This document shows positions 10,201 to 17,135 of a DNA stretch of 64,000 nt, one piece after another. Where the stretch lies: positions 3,234,311 through 3,298,310 of the forward strand of contig NZ_CP069163.1 in assembly GCF_018802765.1 (NCBI RefSeq), written 5' to 3'. The DNA is from Paludibacterium sp. B53371 (GTDB taxonomy: Bacteria; Pseudomonadota; Gammaproteobacteria; Burkholderiales; Chromobacteriaceae). The notes under the pieces are model-generated. The model did no database searches and was not told the DNA's origin. It saw only the letters and a list, made by a program, of their open reading frames with translations. A program made the translations under genes and the position numbers. Position 1 is the first letter of the stretch; each line of letters begins with the position of its first letter.

Positions 10201-10325
10201 GCATGGATGGTAACGAGGAGATTTTCGTGCGTTTGATGAATGATGAAGCTTTCAAAAATATCGCGGCAAGCCATTTGATGCGAGCAGTGTATCAGCAGAT
10301 CAGGTCTGCAAGCAGTACCCATTAA
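7287..10325 (+). CDS. hsdR: Type I restriction-modification system, restriction/translocase subunit
   Basis: Motor and nuclease subunit that translocates DNA using ATP and cuts at a distance from unmethylated sites. Residues 130-150 carry the nuclease motif (PDVVLAVNG...ATLELKN, i.e. D...E-x-K). The SF2 helicase core has Walker A SAGSGKSN near residue 305, DEAH box VDEAHSSQ near 421 and motif III FAFTATP near 488. A helical C-terminal region binds the methylase core. The ATG at 7287 is preferred to a GTG at 7278 because AAAGGG then sits at a proper distance. About 1012 residues, a normal length, with no frameshift. The whole RM system looks intact. Confidence 0.95.
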   Translation: MHKEIDFENDIEHALVSQGGYEKGDPNTYDPEAALFPADVVAFVQKTQPKIWTRLTQLDAAKAPAMLLDSLVKELAVKGALAILRGGFKCVGKTVRLAYFAPNTGLDPASTERYDDNRLTVVRQVNTKSGAIPDVVLAVNGLPVATLELKNPMSATRWNVENAKYQYRFERDPKELLFAFKQRCLVHFAVDTEQVFMTTKLEGKDTFFLPFNLGHDHGAGNPPAAGDVRTTYLWHKVLTRDSLMDILARFIHLDVEEKTVVTEKGIKRHRKETMIFPRYHQLDAVRALTDHAQAHGSGHNYLIQHSAGSGKSNSIAWLAHRLSSLHDAKNEKIFHSVVVITDRRVLDQQLQDTIFQFEHKLGVVQKIDENTQQLAKALADGVPIIISTIQKFPFITQAIRTMEANGKGVAISTAGKRFAVIVDEAHSSQSGETAMELRKILNKDGIESAIAEQLLDMDDDALSEEAKKELLREQLKRAKQPNLSFFAFTATPKFKTLAVFNEPGPNGKAPFHHYSMRQAIEEGFIHDVLAHYTCYKRYYKLIQKVEADPEVPRRKAARALARFVEFHDYEIAQKIEVIVEHFRTHTRHKIGGRAKAMVVTGSREHAVRYKLGFDKYIKDKGYTDVKSLVAFSGEITLKEFADKKYTEVSMNNGIKESELPEKFNTEEYQVLLVAEKYQTGFDQPLLHSMYVDKRLSGIQAVQTLSRLNRTTRGKTDTFVLDFVNEPADIYTAFKPYYEATDKGDDTDPQQLNTLAHALANWKIYTEAEVSAWCEIWFRNRLNPTGGEHKKLNGLLDLAIERFKKLGEEDQNLFKGQLVSFRNLYSFVSQIVPYQDSDHEKLYTYARFLLTKLPRTTDNRTVQVDDDVELKYYRLQKISEGAIDLKAGEADALEGPTDVGTGQADEDVQLSTLVGKLNERFGTEFTPADQLFFDQVRETAVANEHLRQAVMANSIENFEPVFNKQLENLFIERMDGNEEIFVRLMNDEAFKNIAASHLMRAVYQQIRSASSTH

Positions 10326-10359
10326 TGATCAGCAATAGTGAATATGGCTGGAGAGTGTT

Positions 10360-11301
10360 ATGGCATTAAATCTGGCGAAAACCGTCGTTAATTACTTAAA
10401 AGAACGACCTGAGGAGAAGCTGACGGCACGGCAGATTGCTGAGTGGATTTTCTCGACATTTCCAGGGGAATGCCAGGCAAAGAAGCAAACAAGCAAATCC
10501 ATCAGTACCGATGCAGAGTTGATGCAGCAACTAGTTGCCGAGATCAGTTCGCAGCGTCCGCGCTTACAAAAACAGCATCCCGAGCTAAAAACAACCGAGG
10601 GTCGACCTCGTAAATACTATTACTCGGCAATGACCGACGATGCCGAAATCGCAGCCGCGGAGAGTACCACCAGCATAGCCGTAGCAGATGCCAACGACGC
10701 AAAGTTTGGCGAGCACACCCTGTACCCGCTGCTCTCGCGTTATCTGTGGGAAGAGCTAGGGATCTATTCTAAACGCATCAATGAGAAGCGTTCATCGAAC
10801 AAGCGTGGGCCGAACGGTAACCGCTGGTTGTATCCGGATGTGGTTGGTATGGAAGACTTGGGTGCGGAGTGGCACCAGGAGGTACGGGACTGCGTTAATC
10901 AATACGCAGATAAACGTACCAAGTTGTGGTCATTCGAAGCGAAGCTGTTACTCAATCGTTCGAACGTGCGCGAATGCTTTTTTCAGGCTGTATCCAACTC
11001 TTCGTGGACCAATTTCGGCTATCTGGTATCAGCAGAAATCGTGGGCCAGGACACACTTAAGGAACTGAGAATGCTGTTTGCAGCACACGGCATTGGTCTC
11101 ATTAAGTTGGACGTTGAGAATCCCGCTGAAAGCCAGGTCTTGATTCCTGCCCGTGAGCGAGACGAAATCGACTGGGATATGGCCAACCGTCTAGCCATGG
11201 AGAACAAAGACTTTCTGGAGTACCTGAAGCTTGTGAAGCAGTTCTATCAGACAGGAGAGGCGCGTTTATCAGACTGGGATTTCCATGAGGAGACAGACTG
11301 A
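10360..11301 (+). CDS. HrgA/COG2958-like protein with PD-(D/E)XK-like C-terminal domain
   Basis: Last gene of the RM operon, 313 residues. The N-terminus (residues 1-75: VVNYLKERPEEKLTARQIAEWI) resembles the HARE-HTH type of winged helix found in restriction-linked proteins. The remainder resembles COG2958/HrgA, a family first noted beside restriction genes in Helicobacter. The C-terminal domain reads NRWLYPDVVGMEDL and then KLWSFEAKLLL: a P-D followed by E-x-K, compatible with a PD-(D/E)XK nuclease. A ribosome site GGAGAG precedes the ATG. Function is unknown; the position suggests it is part of, or rides with, the defence operon. Confidence 0.72.
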   Translation: MALNLAKTVVNYLKERPEEKLTARQIAEWIFSTFPGECQAKKQTSKSISTDAELMQQLVAEISSQRPRLQKQHPELKTTEGRPRKYYYSAMTDDAEIAAAESTTSIAVADANDAKFGEHTLYPLLSRYLWEELGIYSKRINEKRSSNKRGPNGNRWLYPDVVGMEDLGAEWHQEVRDCVNQYADKRTKLWSFEAKLLLNRSNVRECFFQAVSNSSWTNFGYLVSAEIVGQDTLKELRMLFAAHGIGLIKLDVENPAESQVLIPARERDEIDWDMANRLAMENKDFLEYLKLVKQFYQTGEARLSDWDFHEETD

Positions 11302-11374
11302 TTTTTGCCTGCATAGGATCCGATCTTGAAACGATAACATGCGGTAATTTTGCAACACATTTGCATTGCCAGAG

Positions 11375-11395
11375 ATGCCCTGAGTAAGGCATTTT
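11375..11395 (+). terminator. Possible terminator after the RM operon
   Basis: ATGCC and GGCAT enclose an 8-nt loop and are followed by TTTT. The stem is short, so this is weak. Confidence 0.35.
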
Positions 11396-11453
11396 GCCCT
11401 GGTTTGAGTCCCAAACACGCCCGCGATTTGTCTAAATTTTAAGCAAAGTGTAA

Positions 11454-11474
11454 GGGGTACATGAGGGGGTACAT
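11454..11474 (+). repeat. Direct repeats GGGGTACAT, candidate integrase arm sites
   Basis: Two copies of GGGGTACAT occur 12 bp apart (11454-11462 and 11466-11474), followed by an inverted repeat TTTTAAAAACA / TGTTTTTAAAA (11474-11484 and 11499-11509). Similar GGGGTACA repeats stand next to tyrosine-integrase attachment sites in many tRNA-borne islands. Here they lie 55-75 bp inside the proposed right attachment site. The integrase link is inference. Confidence 0.5.
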
Positions 11475-11527
11475 TTTAAAAACACGAATTCAATTCACTG
11501 TTTTTAAAAGACTTAAATCAACAGTCC

Positions 11528-11545
11528 GGTCCGGCCCTGGCACCA
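11528..11545 (+). repeat. Proposed right attachment site, copy of tRNA-Leu 3' end
   Basis: The 17 bases GTCCGGCCCTGG-CACCA match the tRNA-Leu 3' end at 1087-1104 with one base missing. The two copies bracket the whole RM island (about 10.4 kb), as expected for site-specific integration into a tRNA gene. Confidence 0.65.
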
Positions 11546-11557
11546 GCAAGAACACAG

Positions 11558-11593
11558 AAACCCGCACAAGCATTGGCTCTGCGGGTTTTTTGT
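11558..11593 (+). terminator. Terminator, probably the original tRNA-Leu terminator
   Basis: AAACCCGCA pairs with TGCGGGTTT and is followed by T residues. It lies 13 bp beyond the attachment-site copy. If the island was inserted at the tRNA, this would be the displaced terminator of the tRNA gene. Confidence 0.7.
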
Positions 11594-11631
11594 TGTCCAT
11601 TTTGAGCCGGCACGACATCCCCGGGGCGCTT

Positions 11632-11700
11632 CCCCCCGGCCTCCAGATGAATGCCCTACGCCACCAGCACACCGTACAACCCGCCAATTGCCGCATCGGC
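11632..11700 (-). pseudogene. Remnant of the 3' end of the 87-residue gene found at 37.7 kb
   Basis: About 70 bp here closely match 37655-37727, which holds the last codons (MRQLAGCTV...) and trailing sequence of the small minus-strand gene at 37679-37942. The rest of that gene is absent. The matching block ends in the 13-nt repeat array. It may be a duplicated scrap carried with the repeat, or the residue of a lost second copy. Confidence 0.5.
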
Positions 11701-11786
11701 GCATTGCATTGATGCATTGCCTTCGGCGAATGCATCCTACGTGAATGCATCCTACGCGGATGTGTCCTACGTGAATGCACCGTGCA
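11690..11786. repeat. Composite 13-nt/15-nt repeat array, copy 1
   Basis: Units of ATTGCATTGATGC type lead into the core GCCTTCGGCGAATGCA, followed by 15-nt units of the form GAATGCATCCTACGT. The same layout recurs near 38.2, 41.3, 44.2-44.5, 47.9-48.1 and 48.7 kb. Confidence 0.8.
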
Positions 11787-11900
11787 TGAGGTGCTTTCTT
11801 GCGCTATCTCCAGCTCCCTCCCGGCAAAATGTCCGACAATACCGTCAGCCCCCTCGCCCAGGTGCCTCACCGCCGATTGTGACCGTGCCATGACAGCGCT

Positions 11901-11943
11901 CGGGACAAATGTCCCGAAAACATTTGATATTTTACTCAAATGT
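11901..11943. promoter_or_regulatory. Two palindromes upstream of the Crp/Fnr-type regulator
   Basis: CGGGACA-AA-TGTCCCG (11901-11916) and ACATTTGA-8 nt-TCAAATGT (11920-11943) are both perfect in their arms. They lie 80-120 bp before the regulator gene, so they are candidate operators for it or for an autoregulatory loop. The spacing does not fit the standard FNR 14-mer. Confidence 0.5.
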
Positions 11944-12021
11944 CGATTTATTCCTTGGTGGTGCTACCCAGTTGTCCTTTATGCAAAAACCGGAACTTGT
12001 ATCATTGCAGGGAGAAAGAAA

Positions 12022-12729
12022 GTGGGATTCATGGCCAGAAATATTGACCAGGTCATCTCGGTCATCGAGCAGGAAAAAGGCATCTACCAGTTGCTGAAAG
12101 GCTGCCCCTACGAAGTCCTGAAAGAGTTCGTCGTGGTACGCAGCCGCAAGGGGGAGTTCCTGCTGAATCAGGGTCAGGTCTACGACAGTCTTTATATTGT
12201 TGTCAGCGGCCTGGTACGGATTTACGTCATGACCGAAAACGGCCGCAAGTACACCCTGGCCATTTACCAGCAGGGCAACTACATCGGCGAGCACGAAATC
12301 TTCGATCAGCGCCCCTACAGCTGCTTCGTCGAGGCGATTTCCGATGTCGTGCTGCTGAGATTGCGTCGCGAGCCCTTTTTACGCTGGCTGAATCTGGACC
12401 GGCACCTGAGCGAATCATTCACGCGCAGCCTGTGCAACCAGATCTACATGCTGAGCGAAAAAGCCGGTGCCGACACGCTGTACCCGCTGCGCCAGCGCAT
12501 CTGCCAGTTTCTGCTGGCCGCTGCGGCCAGGGCGGACCGGGTCAACCTCGATCGGGAGGAACTGGCTGAGCTGATGGGTGTGGCCACACGCAGCATCAAC
12601 CGGATCCTGAAGAGCCTGCGCGAAGAGGGACTGATCGCCATCGAAGGTCATCAAGTGATCTTCCGCGACGTCAGCGCGCTGCAACATGAATCAGAAAAGA
12701 AAACCTACGACTTTTATGAAAGAAAGTGA
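12022..12729 (+). CDS. Crp/Fnr-family transcriptional regulator
   Basis: A 235-residue regulator with an N-terminal cyclic-nucleotide-binding beta-roll (about 25-145; GEFLLNQGQVYDSLYIVVSGLVRIY) and a C-terminal winged HTH with the recognition stretch LAELMGVATRSINRILKSL. No FNR-type cysteine cluster is present, so an iron-sulfur sensor is unlikely; the effector is unknown. The GTG at 12022 is preferred over the ATG at 12031 because AGGGAG ends 7 nt before it. The next gene starts 7 bp after the stop, so it is probably the local regulator of the phosphorylase-ECF genes, similar in position to YeiL-like regulators of nucleoside genes. Confidence 0.85.
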   Translation: MGFMARNIDQVISVIEQEKGIYQLLKGCPYEVLKEFVVVRSRKGEFLLNQGQVYDSLYIVVSGLVRIYVMTENGRKYTLAIYQQGNYIGEHEIFDQRPYSCFVEAISDVVLLRLRREPFLRWLNLDRHLSESFTRSLCNQIYMLSEKAGADTLYPLRQRICQFLLAAAARADRVNLDREELAELMGVATRSINRILKSLREEGLIAIEGHQVIFRDVSALQHESEKKTYDFYERK

Positions 12730-12736
12730 GGCCACC

Positions 12737-13480
12737 ATGTCGGACACGAAACAGCCACATATCCGCTGCGGGCGCGAAGACGCCGCCCCCTATGCCATCC
12801 TGCCGGGCGACCCCCAGCGGGTCGAGCGGGTCAAGGCGTTTCTCGACAACCCGGTGGACATCGCCTTTAACCGCGAATACAAAAGCTGCCGCGGGACTTA
12901 CAAAGGCGTACCGGTGATGGTCGTCTCCACCGGCATCGGCGGCGCCTCGGCCGGCATCGCCGTCGAAGAACTGCGCCAGATCGGCGTGCATACCCTGATC
13001 CGCATCGGCAGCTGTGGTGCCCTGCAGCCCGACATGCGCCTGGGCGACCTGGTGATTGCCTGCGGCGCCGTGCGCGATGACGGTGCCTCGCGTGCCTATA
13101 TCAGCGACAACTTCCCCGCCGTCCCCGACACCACGCTGCTGCAAGCCATGCTCGACAGCGCCCGCCGCCAGGGCTTCACCAGCCACTGCGGCCTGATCCA
13201 CAGCCACGACAGCTTCTACACCGACCACGAAGACCGCTCGCGCGAACACTGGCGCCAGCACGGCGTCCTGGCCGCCGACATGGAAACCTCGGCCCTGCTG
13301 GTCATCGCGCGTCTGCGCGGCCTGCGCGCCGCCTCCATCCTGAACGTGGTGGTCGAACAACAAGACAATATCGAGGCCGGCATCAACGACTATGTCGATG
13401 GCGAAGGCCGCACCGCCCAGGGCGAACGCAATGAAATCCTCACCACGCTGGAGGCCATTGCCAGCCTGGCGGCACACTGA
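12737..13480 (+). CDS. Nucleoside phosphorylase, uridine-phosphorylase type
   Basis: Cytoplasmic enzyme that cleaves a nucleoside with phosphate to base plus pentose-1-phosphate. PNP/UDP family 1 motifs are clear: phosphate-binding ILPGDPQRVERV near residue 26, STGIGGASAGIAVEEL near 75, IRIGSCGAL near 100, and the ribose-binding ADMETSALL near 180. Length (247) is normal for Udp. Start at the ATG after GTGAGG. It follows the Crp/Fnr gene by 7 bp and precedes the ECF transporter genes by 53 bp, implying that the transported molecule is a nucleoside. Uridine is likeliest from sequence similarity, but specificity is not proven. Confidence 0.88.
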   Translation: MSDTKQPHIRCGREDAAPYAILPGDPQRVERVKAFLDNPVDIAFNREYKSCRGTYKGVPVMVVSTGIGGASAGIAVEELRQIGVHTLIRIGSCGALQPDMRLGDLVIACGAVRDDGASRAYISDNFPAVPDTTLLQAMLDSARRQGFTSHCGLIHSHDSFYTDHEDRSREHWRQHGVLAADMETSALLVIARLRGLRAASILNVVVEQQDNIEAGINDYVDGEGRTAQGERNEILTTLEAIASLAAH

Positions 13481-13533
13481 GCAACGACCGTCCGTGCCTG
13501 GCACGGGCAAGCCACACACACAGGAGACCTCGA

Positions 13534-14133
13534 ATGAAAAACAGCATGTGGAGCCTCAAACTCTCAACATCCGCGCTGGTACTGATCCCGGCAGCGGTCG
13601 GCATCAACTACATCGGCAAACTGTTTGCCGGCCTGCTTAAACTGCCACTCTGGCTGGACGCCATCGGCACCGTACTGGCCGCCATGCTGGCCGGCCCGGT
13701 GGTCGGCGCCATCTGCGGCGCCATCAATAACATCATCTATGGCCTAACCATGGATCCGATCTCGTTCATCTACGCCCTCACCAGCATCGGTATCGGTCTG
13801 GCCGTCGGCGTCATGGCCCACAAGGGACGCATCAAGAACATCGGCAGCACCATCGTCGTCGGCCTGGTCGCCGCCGTGGTCGCCACCGTGATCTCCACCC
13901 CGATCAACATTGCCTTCTGGGGCGGCCAGACCGGCAACGTCTGGGGCGACCTGGTCTATGCCTCGATGGTGGCCCATCACTTCCCGGTATGGATGGCCTC
14001 TGCGGTGGATGAATTCATCGTCGACGTACCGGACAAGATCGCCACGGTGATGGTGGCCTACGGGATCTTCAAGGGTCTGCCGCAAAAACTGACCATCCTG
14101 TTCCGTCACGACAGCCAGACCGAAAAGCTCTAA
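13534..14133 (+). CDS. ECF transporter substrate-binding (S) component, probable nucleoside type
   Basis: Small membrane protein of 199 residues with about six hydrophobic segments, including an N-terminal LVLIPAAVGINYIGKLFAGL and glycine-rich helices (AGPVVGAICGAINNIIYGL). This layout, together with T and A components encoded directly downstream, identifies an S subunit that captures a substrate and is toppled by the energy module. It does not show the residues I associate with RibU, ThiT or BioY. The upstream phosphorylase suggests a nucleoside ligand. A ribosome site AGGAGA precedes the ATG. Confidence 0.8.
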   Translation: MKNSMWSLKLSTSALVLIPAAVGINYIGKLFAGLLKLPLWLDAIGTVLAAMLAGPVVGAICGAINNIIYGLTMDPISFIYALTSIGIGLAVGVMAHKGRIKNIGSTIVVGLVAAVVATVISTPINIAFWGGQTGNVWGDLVYASMVAHHFPVWMASAVDEFIVDVPDKIATVMVAYGIFKGLPQKLTILFRHDSQTEKL

Positions 14134-14154
14134 CTAGCCCGGGGGGCGACTATC

Positions 14155-14922
14155 TTGAAAGCACTCAGCCTTTACCAGGACCACAGGACCTTCGTCCACA
14201 AGGTAGATTCGATCACCAAGCTGATCTACATCCTGGCGGCCATCCTGATCCCGGCGATCCTGCCGGGCTTCCGTCCCGGACTGGTCATGCTGGCCATCAG
14301 CCTGCTGCTCCTGCTGCAGGCCCGCGTCATGCGCAAGGTCATCCCGCTCATCGGCTTCAGCATGCTGGTGCTGATCTCGGTGGTCATCATCCAGGGGATG
14401 TTCCACTCGGAGAACCGCGAACTGCAATTCACCTTCGCCGGCATGCACTTCTACCGCGAAGGCCTGCTGTTCTCGGCCGCCATCTGTATCCGGGTAGTCA
14501 ACATCCTGTGCGCCTTTGCCATCCTGGTACTGACCACGCGCCCCTCCGACCTGATCGAATCCCTGGTACGGCAAGGTCTGTCGCCCCACCTCGGCTATGT
14601 CCTGTCCTCCGTGCTGCAAATCATCCCGCAGATGACCGCCACCATGGAGACCATCACCGATGCCCAACGCTCGCGCGGCATGGAAACCGAAGGCAGCCTG
14701 CTGGTCCGCATCAAGGCCTTCCTGCCGCTGATCGGCCCGGTGGTCATGAACTCGCTGATCAGCACGCGCGAACGCTCACTGGCCCTGGAAGTCCGGGCCT
14801 TCAGCTCGCGGGCGCAAAAAACCTTTCTCAATGAAGAACAGCGCAGCGGCGTCGACCGCCTGCTGAAGATCGGACTGGTGCTCGCCATGCTGGCCGCCAT
14901 CGTCTGGAGGGTGATGGCATGA
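14155..14922 (+). CDS. ecfT: ECF transporter transmembrane coupling protein (T component)
   Basis: A 255-residue integral membrane protein linking the S component to the ATPases. It has the family layout: N-terminal VDSITKLIYILAA, several hydrophobic spans, and the coupling helices with an A-R-x-R-G signature (DAQRSRGMETEG near residue 175). The start appears to be a TTG at 14155, since no ATG is placed well; translation may be coupled to the S gene 21 bp upstream. The stop overlaps the first ATPase by four bases (ATGA). Confidence 0.88.
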   Translation: MKALSLYQDHRTFVHKVDSITKLIYILAAILIPAILPGFRPGLVMLAISLLLLLQARVMRKVIPLIGFSMLVLISVVIIQGMFHSENRELQFTFAGMHFYREGLLFSAAICIRVVNILCAFAILVLTTRPSDLIESLVRQGLSPHLGYVLSSVLQIIPQMTATMETITDAQRSRGMETEGSLLVRIKAFLPLIGPVVMNSLISTRERSLALEVRAFSSRAQKTFLNEEQRSGVDRLLKIGLVLAMLAAIVWRVMA

Positions 14923-15764
14923 AAAAAATCGTGGTCGAAGGCCTGAAATACCGCTACCCGCTGACCCAGGAGCTGGCCCTCAACGACATCTCGTTCGAGA
15001 TCAACAAGGGCGAGTTCATCGGCATCGTCGGCCGCAACCTCGCCGGCAAATCCACCCTGTGCCAGGCACTGACCGGCCTGGTGCCGCACTTCTACAAGGG
15101 CGCCTATGGCGGCAGCGTCACCGTCGACGGCCTCAAGGTCGAAGACACCGAGATCAGCGAACTGGCGCGCAAGGTCGGTCTGGTCTTCCAGAACCCCTTC
15201 ACCCAGGTCAGCGGCTCGAAAATGACCGTCTACGAGGAACTGGCCTTCGGCCTGGAAAACCTCGGCGTGCCACGCGAAGCCATGCCGGAACGCATTGACA
15301 ATGCCATGGCCCTGCTGGGCATCACGCGCTTCGGCAAACGCAACCCCTTCGACCTGTCCGGCGGCCAGATGCAACGCATGGCCATTGCCAGCATCATCGC
15401 CATGGAACCGGACATCATCATTCTGGACGAACCGACCTCGCAGCTCGACCCGCAAGGCTCGGAAGAAGTGTTCCAGGCCATCCAGGCCCTCAGCCGCCGC
15501 GGCATGACCGTGCTGATGGTCGAACACAAGATGGAAAAAATCGCCCGCTACTCCGACCGCGTCATGCTGCTCGACCAGGGCCGCCTGATCGACTTCGACA
15601 CCCCGGAGCGCGTGTTCTCGCGCGACGATCTGGCCGACTATGGCATTGCCGCGCCGGTCTTTGCCCAGATCTGCCGCGGACTGGGCCTGCGCCACCCGCA
15701 GACCGGGCTCTACCCCATGACCCTGGACGACGCCTACGAGCAAGTGGTGAACCTGCATGAATAA
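14919..15764 (+). CDS. ecfA: ECF transporter ATP-binding protein 1
   Basis: Cytoplasmic ABC ATPase, 281 residues. Walker A is GRNLAGKST near residue 38, Q-loop LVFQNPFTQ, signature DLSGGQMQR near 147, Walker B IIILDEPTSQLDP near 166, and H-loop VEHKMEK. All catalytic motifs are standard. It overlaps both neighbours, so the four transporter genes form one coupled unit. Confidence 0.92.
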   Translation: MKKIVVEGLKYRYPLTQELALNDISFEINKGEFIGIVGRNLAGKSTLCQALTGLVPHFYKGAYGGSVTVDGLKVEDTEISELARKVGLVFQNPFTQVSGSKMTVYEELAFGLENLGVPREAMPERIDNAMALLGITRFGKRNPFDLSGGQMQRMAIASIIAMEPDIIILDEPTSQLDPQGSEEVFQAIQALSRRGMTVLMVEHKMEKIARYSDRVMLLDQGRLIDFDTPERVFSRDDLADYGIAAPVFAQICRGLGLRHPQTGLYPMTLDDAYEQVVNLHE

Positions 15765-16557
15765 GATCGAAATCCGCAACCTGGTGTTTCACTACACCGC
15801 CGGCGAAAACATCCTCAACGACATCACGCTGAGCTTCGACCAGCGCTCCACGGCCATCATCGGCCAGAACGGCGCCGGCAAGACCACCTTCGTCAAACTG
15901 CTCAAGGGCCTGCTCAAACCAGTGAGCGGCGACGTGCTGATCAACGGCATCAACACCCGCGAAGCCACCGTGGCCGGCCTGGCGCGCCACATCGGCCTGG
16001 TGTTCCAGAACCCCAACGACCAGATCTTCAAAAACAAGGTCATCGACGAAGTCATGTTCGGCCCGCTCAACATCGGCCAGAGCCCGCAGGAAGCCCGCGA
16101 CAGCGCCGAACGCGCCCTGCAGCTGGTCGGCCTCGAAGACAAGGTCGCCGACAACCCCTACGACCTCAGCCTGTCCGAGCGCAAACTGATCAGCATCGCC
16201 TCGATCGTGGCCATGAACACCGACATCATCATCTTCGATGAACCGACCATCGCCCAGGACCATGCCGGCAAGGAGCGCATCAAGGCCATCATTCGCCAGC
16301 TGGTCGCCCAGGGCAAACTGGTACTCACCATCATCCACGACATGGACTTCGTGGCCGAAACCTTCGAGCGCACCCTGGTCTTCGCCCAGGGCAAAGTCCT
16401 GCTCGACGGCACCACCCGCGAAGTGTACGGCCAGGACACCATCCTGCAGCAGTCCCACCTCGAACCACCGCATGTCACCCAGCTCTCCACCCGCATGGGC
16501 CTGCCGGGCACCATCCTGACCGTCGACGAATTCGTCCAGACGAAACAGGCGCGATAA
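15757..16557 (+). CDS. ECF transporter ATP-binding protein 2, degenerate signature motif
   Basis: Second ABC ATPase, 266 residues, forming a heterodimer with the first. Walker A GQNGAGKTT, Q-loop VFQNPNDQI and Walker B IIIFDEPTIAQD are present. The ABC signature reads LSLSERK instead of LSGGQ, and the D-loop has AQD in place of SALD-like residues. The pair is therefore probably asymmetric, with one of the two ATP sites built from a weakened signature. It overlaps the previous gene by 8 bp and ends 12 bp before a palindromic repeat. Confidence 0.9.
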   Translation: MNKIEIRNLVFHYTAGENILNDITLSFDQRSTAIIGQNGAGKTTFVKLLKGLLKPVSGDVLINGINTREATVAGLARHIGLVFQNPNDQIFKNKVIDEVMFGPLNIGQSPQEARDSAERALQLVGLEDKVADNPYDLSLSERKLISIASIVAMNTDIIIFDEPTIAQDHAGKERIKAIIRQLVAQGKLVLTIIHDMDFVAETFERTLVFAQGKVLLDGTTREVYGQDTILQQSHLEPPHVTQLSTRMGLPGTILTVDEFVQTKQAR

Positions 16558-16568
16558 CCCGCCAACAA

Positions 16569-16629
16569 AAACCGGGGTCAGGTCTTGCTTTTTGCATTGA
16601 ACGCAAAAAGCAAGACCTGACCCCGGTTT
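16569..16629. repeat. GGGGTCAGG palindrome, CTTGCTTTTTGC subtype
   Basis: Near-perfect inverted repeat with arms AAACCGGGGTCAGGTCTTGC and its complement around a short centre. It lies 12 bp after the ECF operon stop and between convergent genes. It could act as a bidirectional terminator or be a REP/RAYT-type element. Confidence 0.9.
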
Positions 16630-16643
16630 CGATGGTGTGTCGC

Positions 16644-17120
16644 TCAGTCCTGGCAGGGCGGAATCAGCACGAAGCTGCGATAGTGATCCACCGTCAGGTA
16701 ACGCCGCGGCTCTCCTTCGGCATAGATCAGACGCTTGGCGCCGCGCTGACCCAGATGCAGATAGTCCAGATCAGCCACTTGCCAGGACACCTCCCGGGGC
16801 AGCAGGCCGGCAGAATTCCTGAAGCCATATCCCCCCAGCATCCTGCCGCGCAAGGTACTGAACCCACCCTCCCAGAGTACAGGGCCGTCTTGCCAGCCAT
16901 ACACCTCCCGGGCAGCCTGCTTGCTCAGATAGCGCTTGGGCAGCACCCCGCGGGTTCGAAGCGAATTCAGCACCTCGGCCAGCTGATCCGTCTTCACCAC
17001 CGGCGTTGACAGCGAAGCGTTCAGTGTCTCCACCACCTGCTGGCAGCGCTCCGCCCAGGCACCGGAAATCAGGCACAGCGACAGCAGCAAGCTGGCCACA
17101 AAACGATAGACATGAGTCAT
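16644..17120 (-). CDS. Exported barnase-like protein (microbial RNase N1/T1 family), catalytic Glu replaced
   Basis: A 158-residue protein with a clear signal peptide (FVASLLLSLCLISGAWA, cut after AWA). The mature part aligns to barnase: LPKRYLSKQAAREVYGW matches LPDNYITKSEAQALGW, and VADLDY, AKRLIY and VDHYRSF match READINY, SDRILY and TDHYQTF. Equivalents of Lys27, Arg83, Arg87 and His102 are kept, but the general base Glu73 is Val (WQVADLDY). It may be a weak or inactive RNase, or use another base. No barstar-like gene is seen nearby. It is the last gene of the DUF2589/lysozyme cluster. Confidence 0.75.
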   Translation of the reverse strand: MTHVYRFVASLLLSLCLISGAWAERCQQVVETLNASLSTPVVKTDQLAEVLNSLRTRGVLPKRYLSKQAAREVYGWQDGPVLWEGGFSTLRGRMLGGYGFRNSAGLLPREVSWQVADLDYLHLGQRGAKRLIYAEGEPRRYLTVDHYRSFVLIPPCQD

Positions 17121-17135
17121 GATCCCTTCTCCTTT

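Noticed and set aside
11782-12021. N-terminal extension of the Crp/Fnr-type protein
   Set aside because: The extension overlaps the palindromes and has no domain; the GTG at 12022 with AGGGAG fits the family length.
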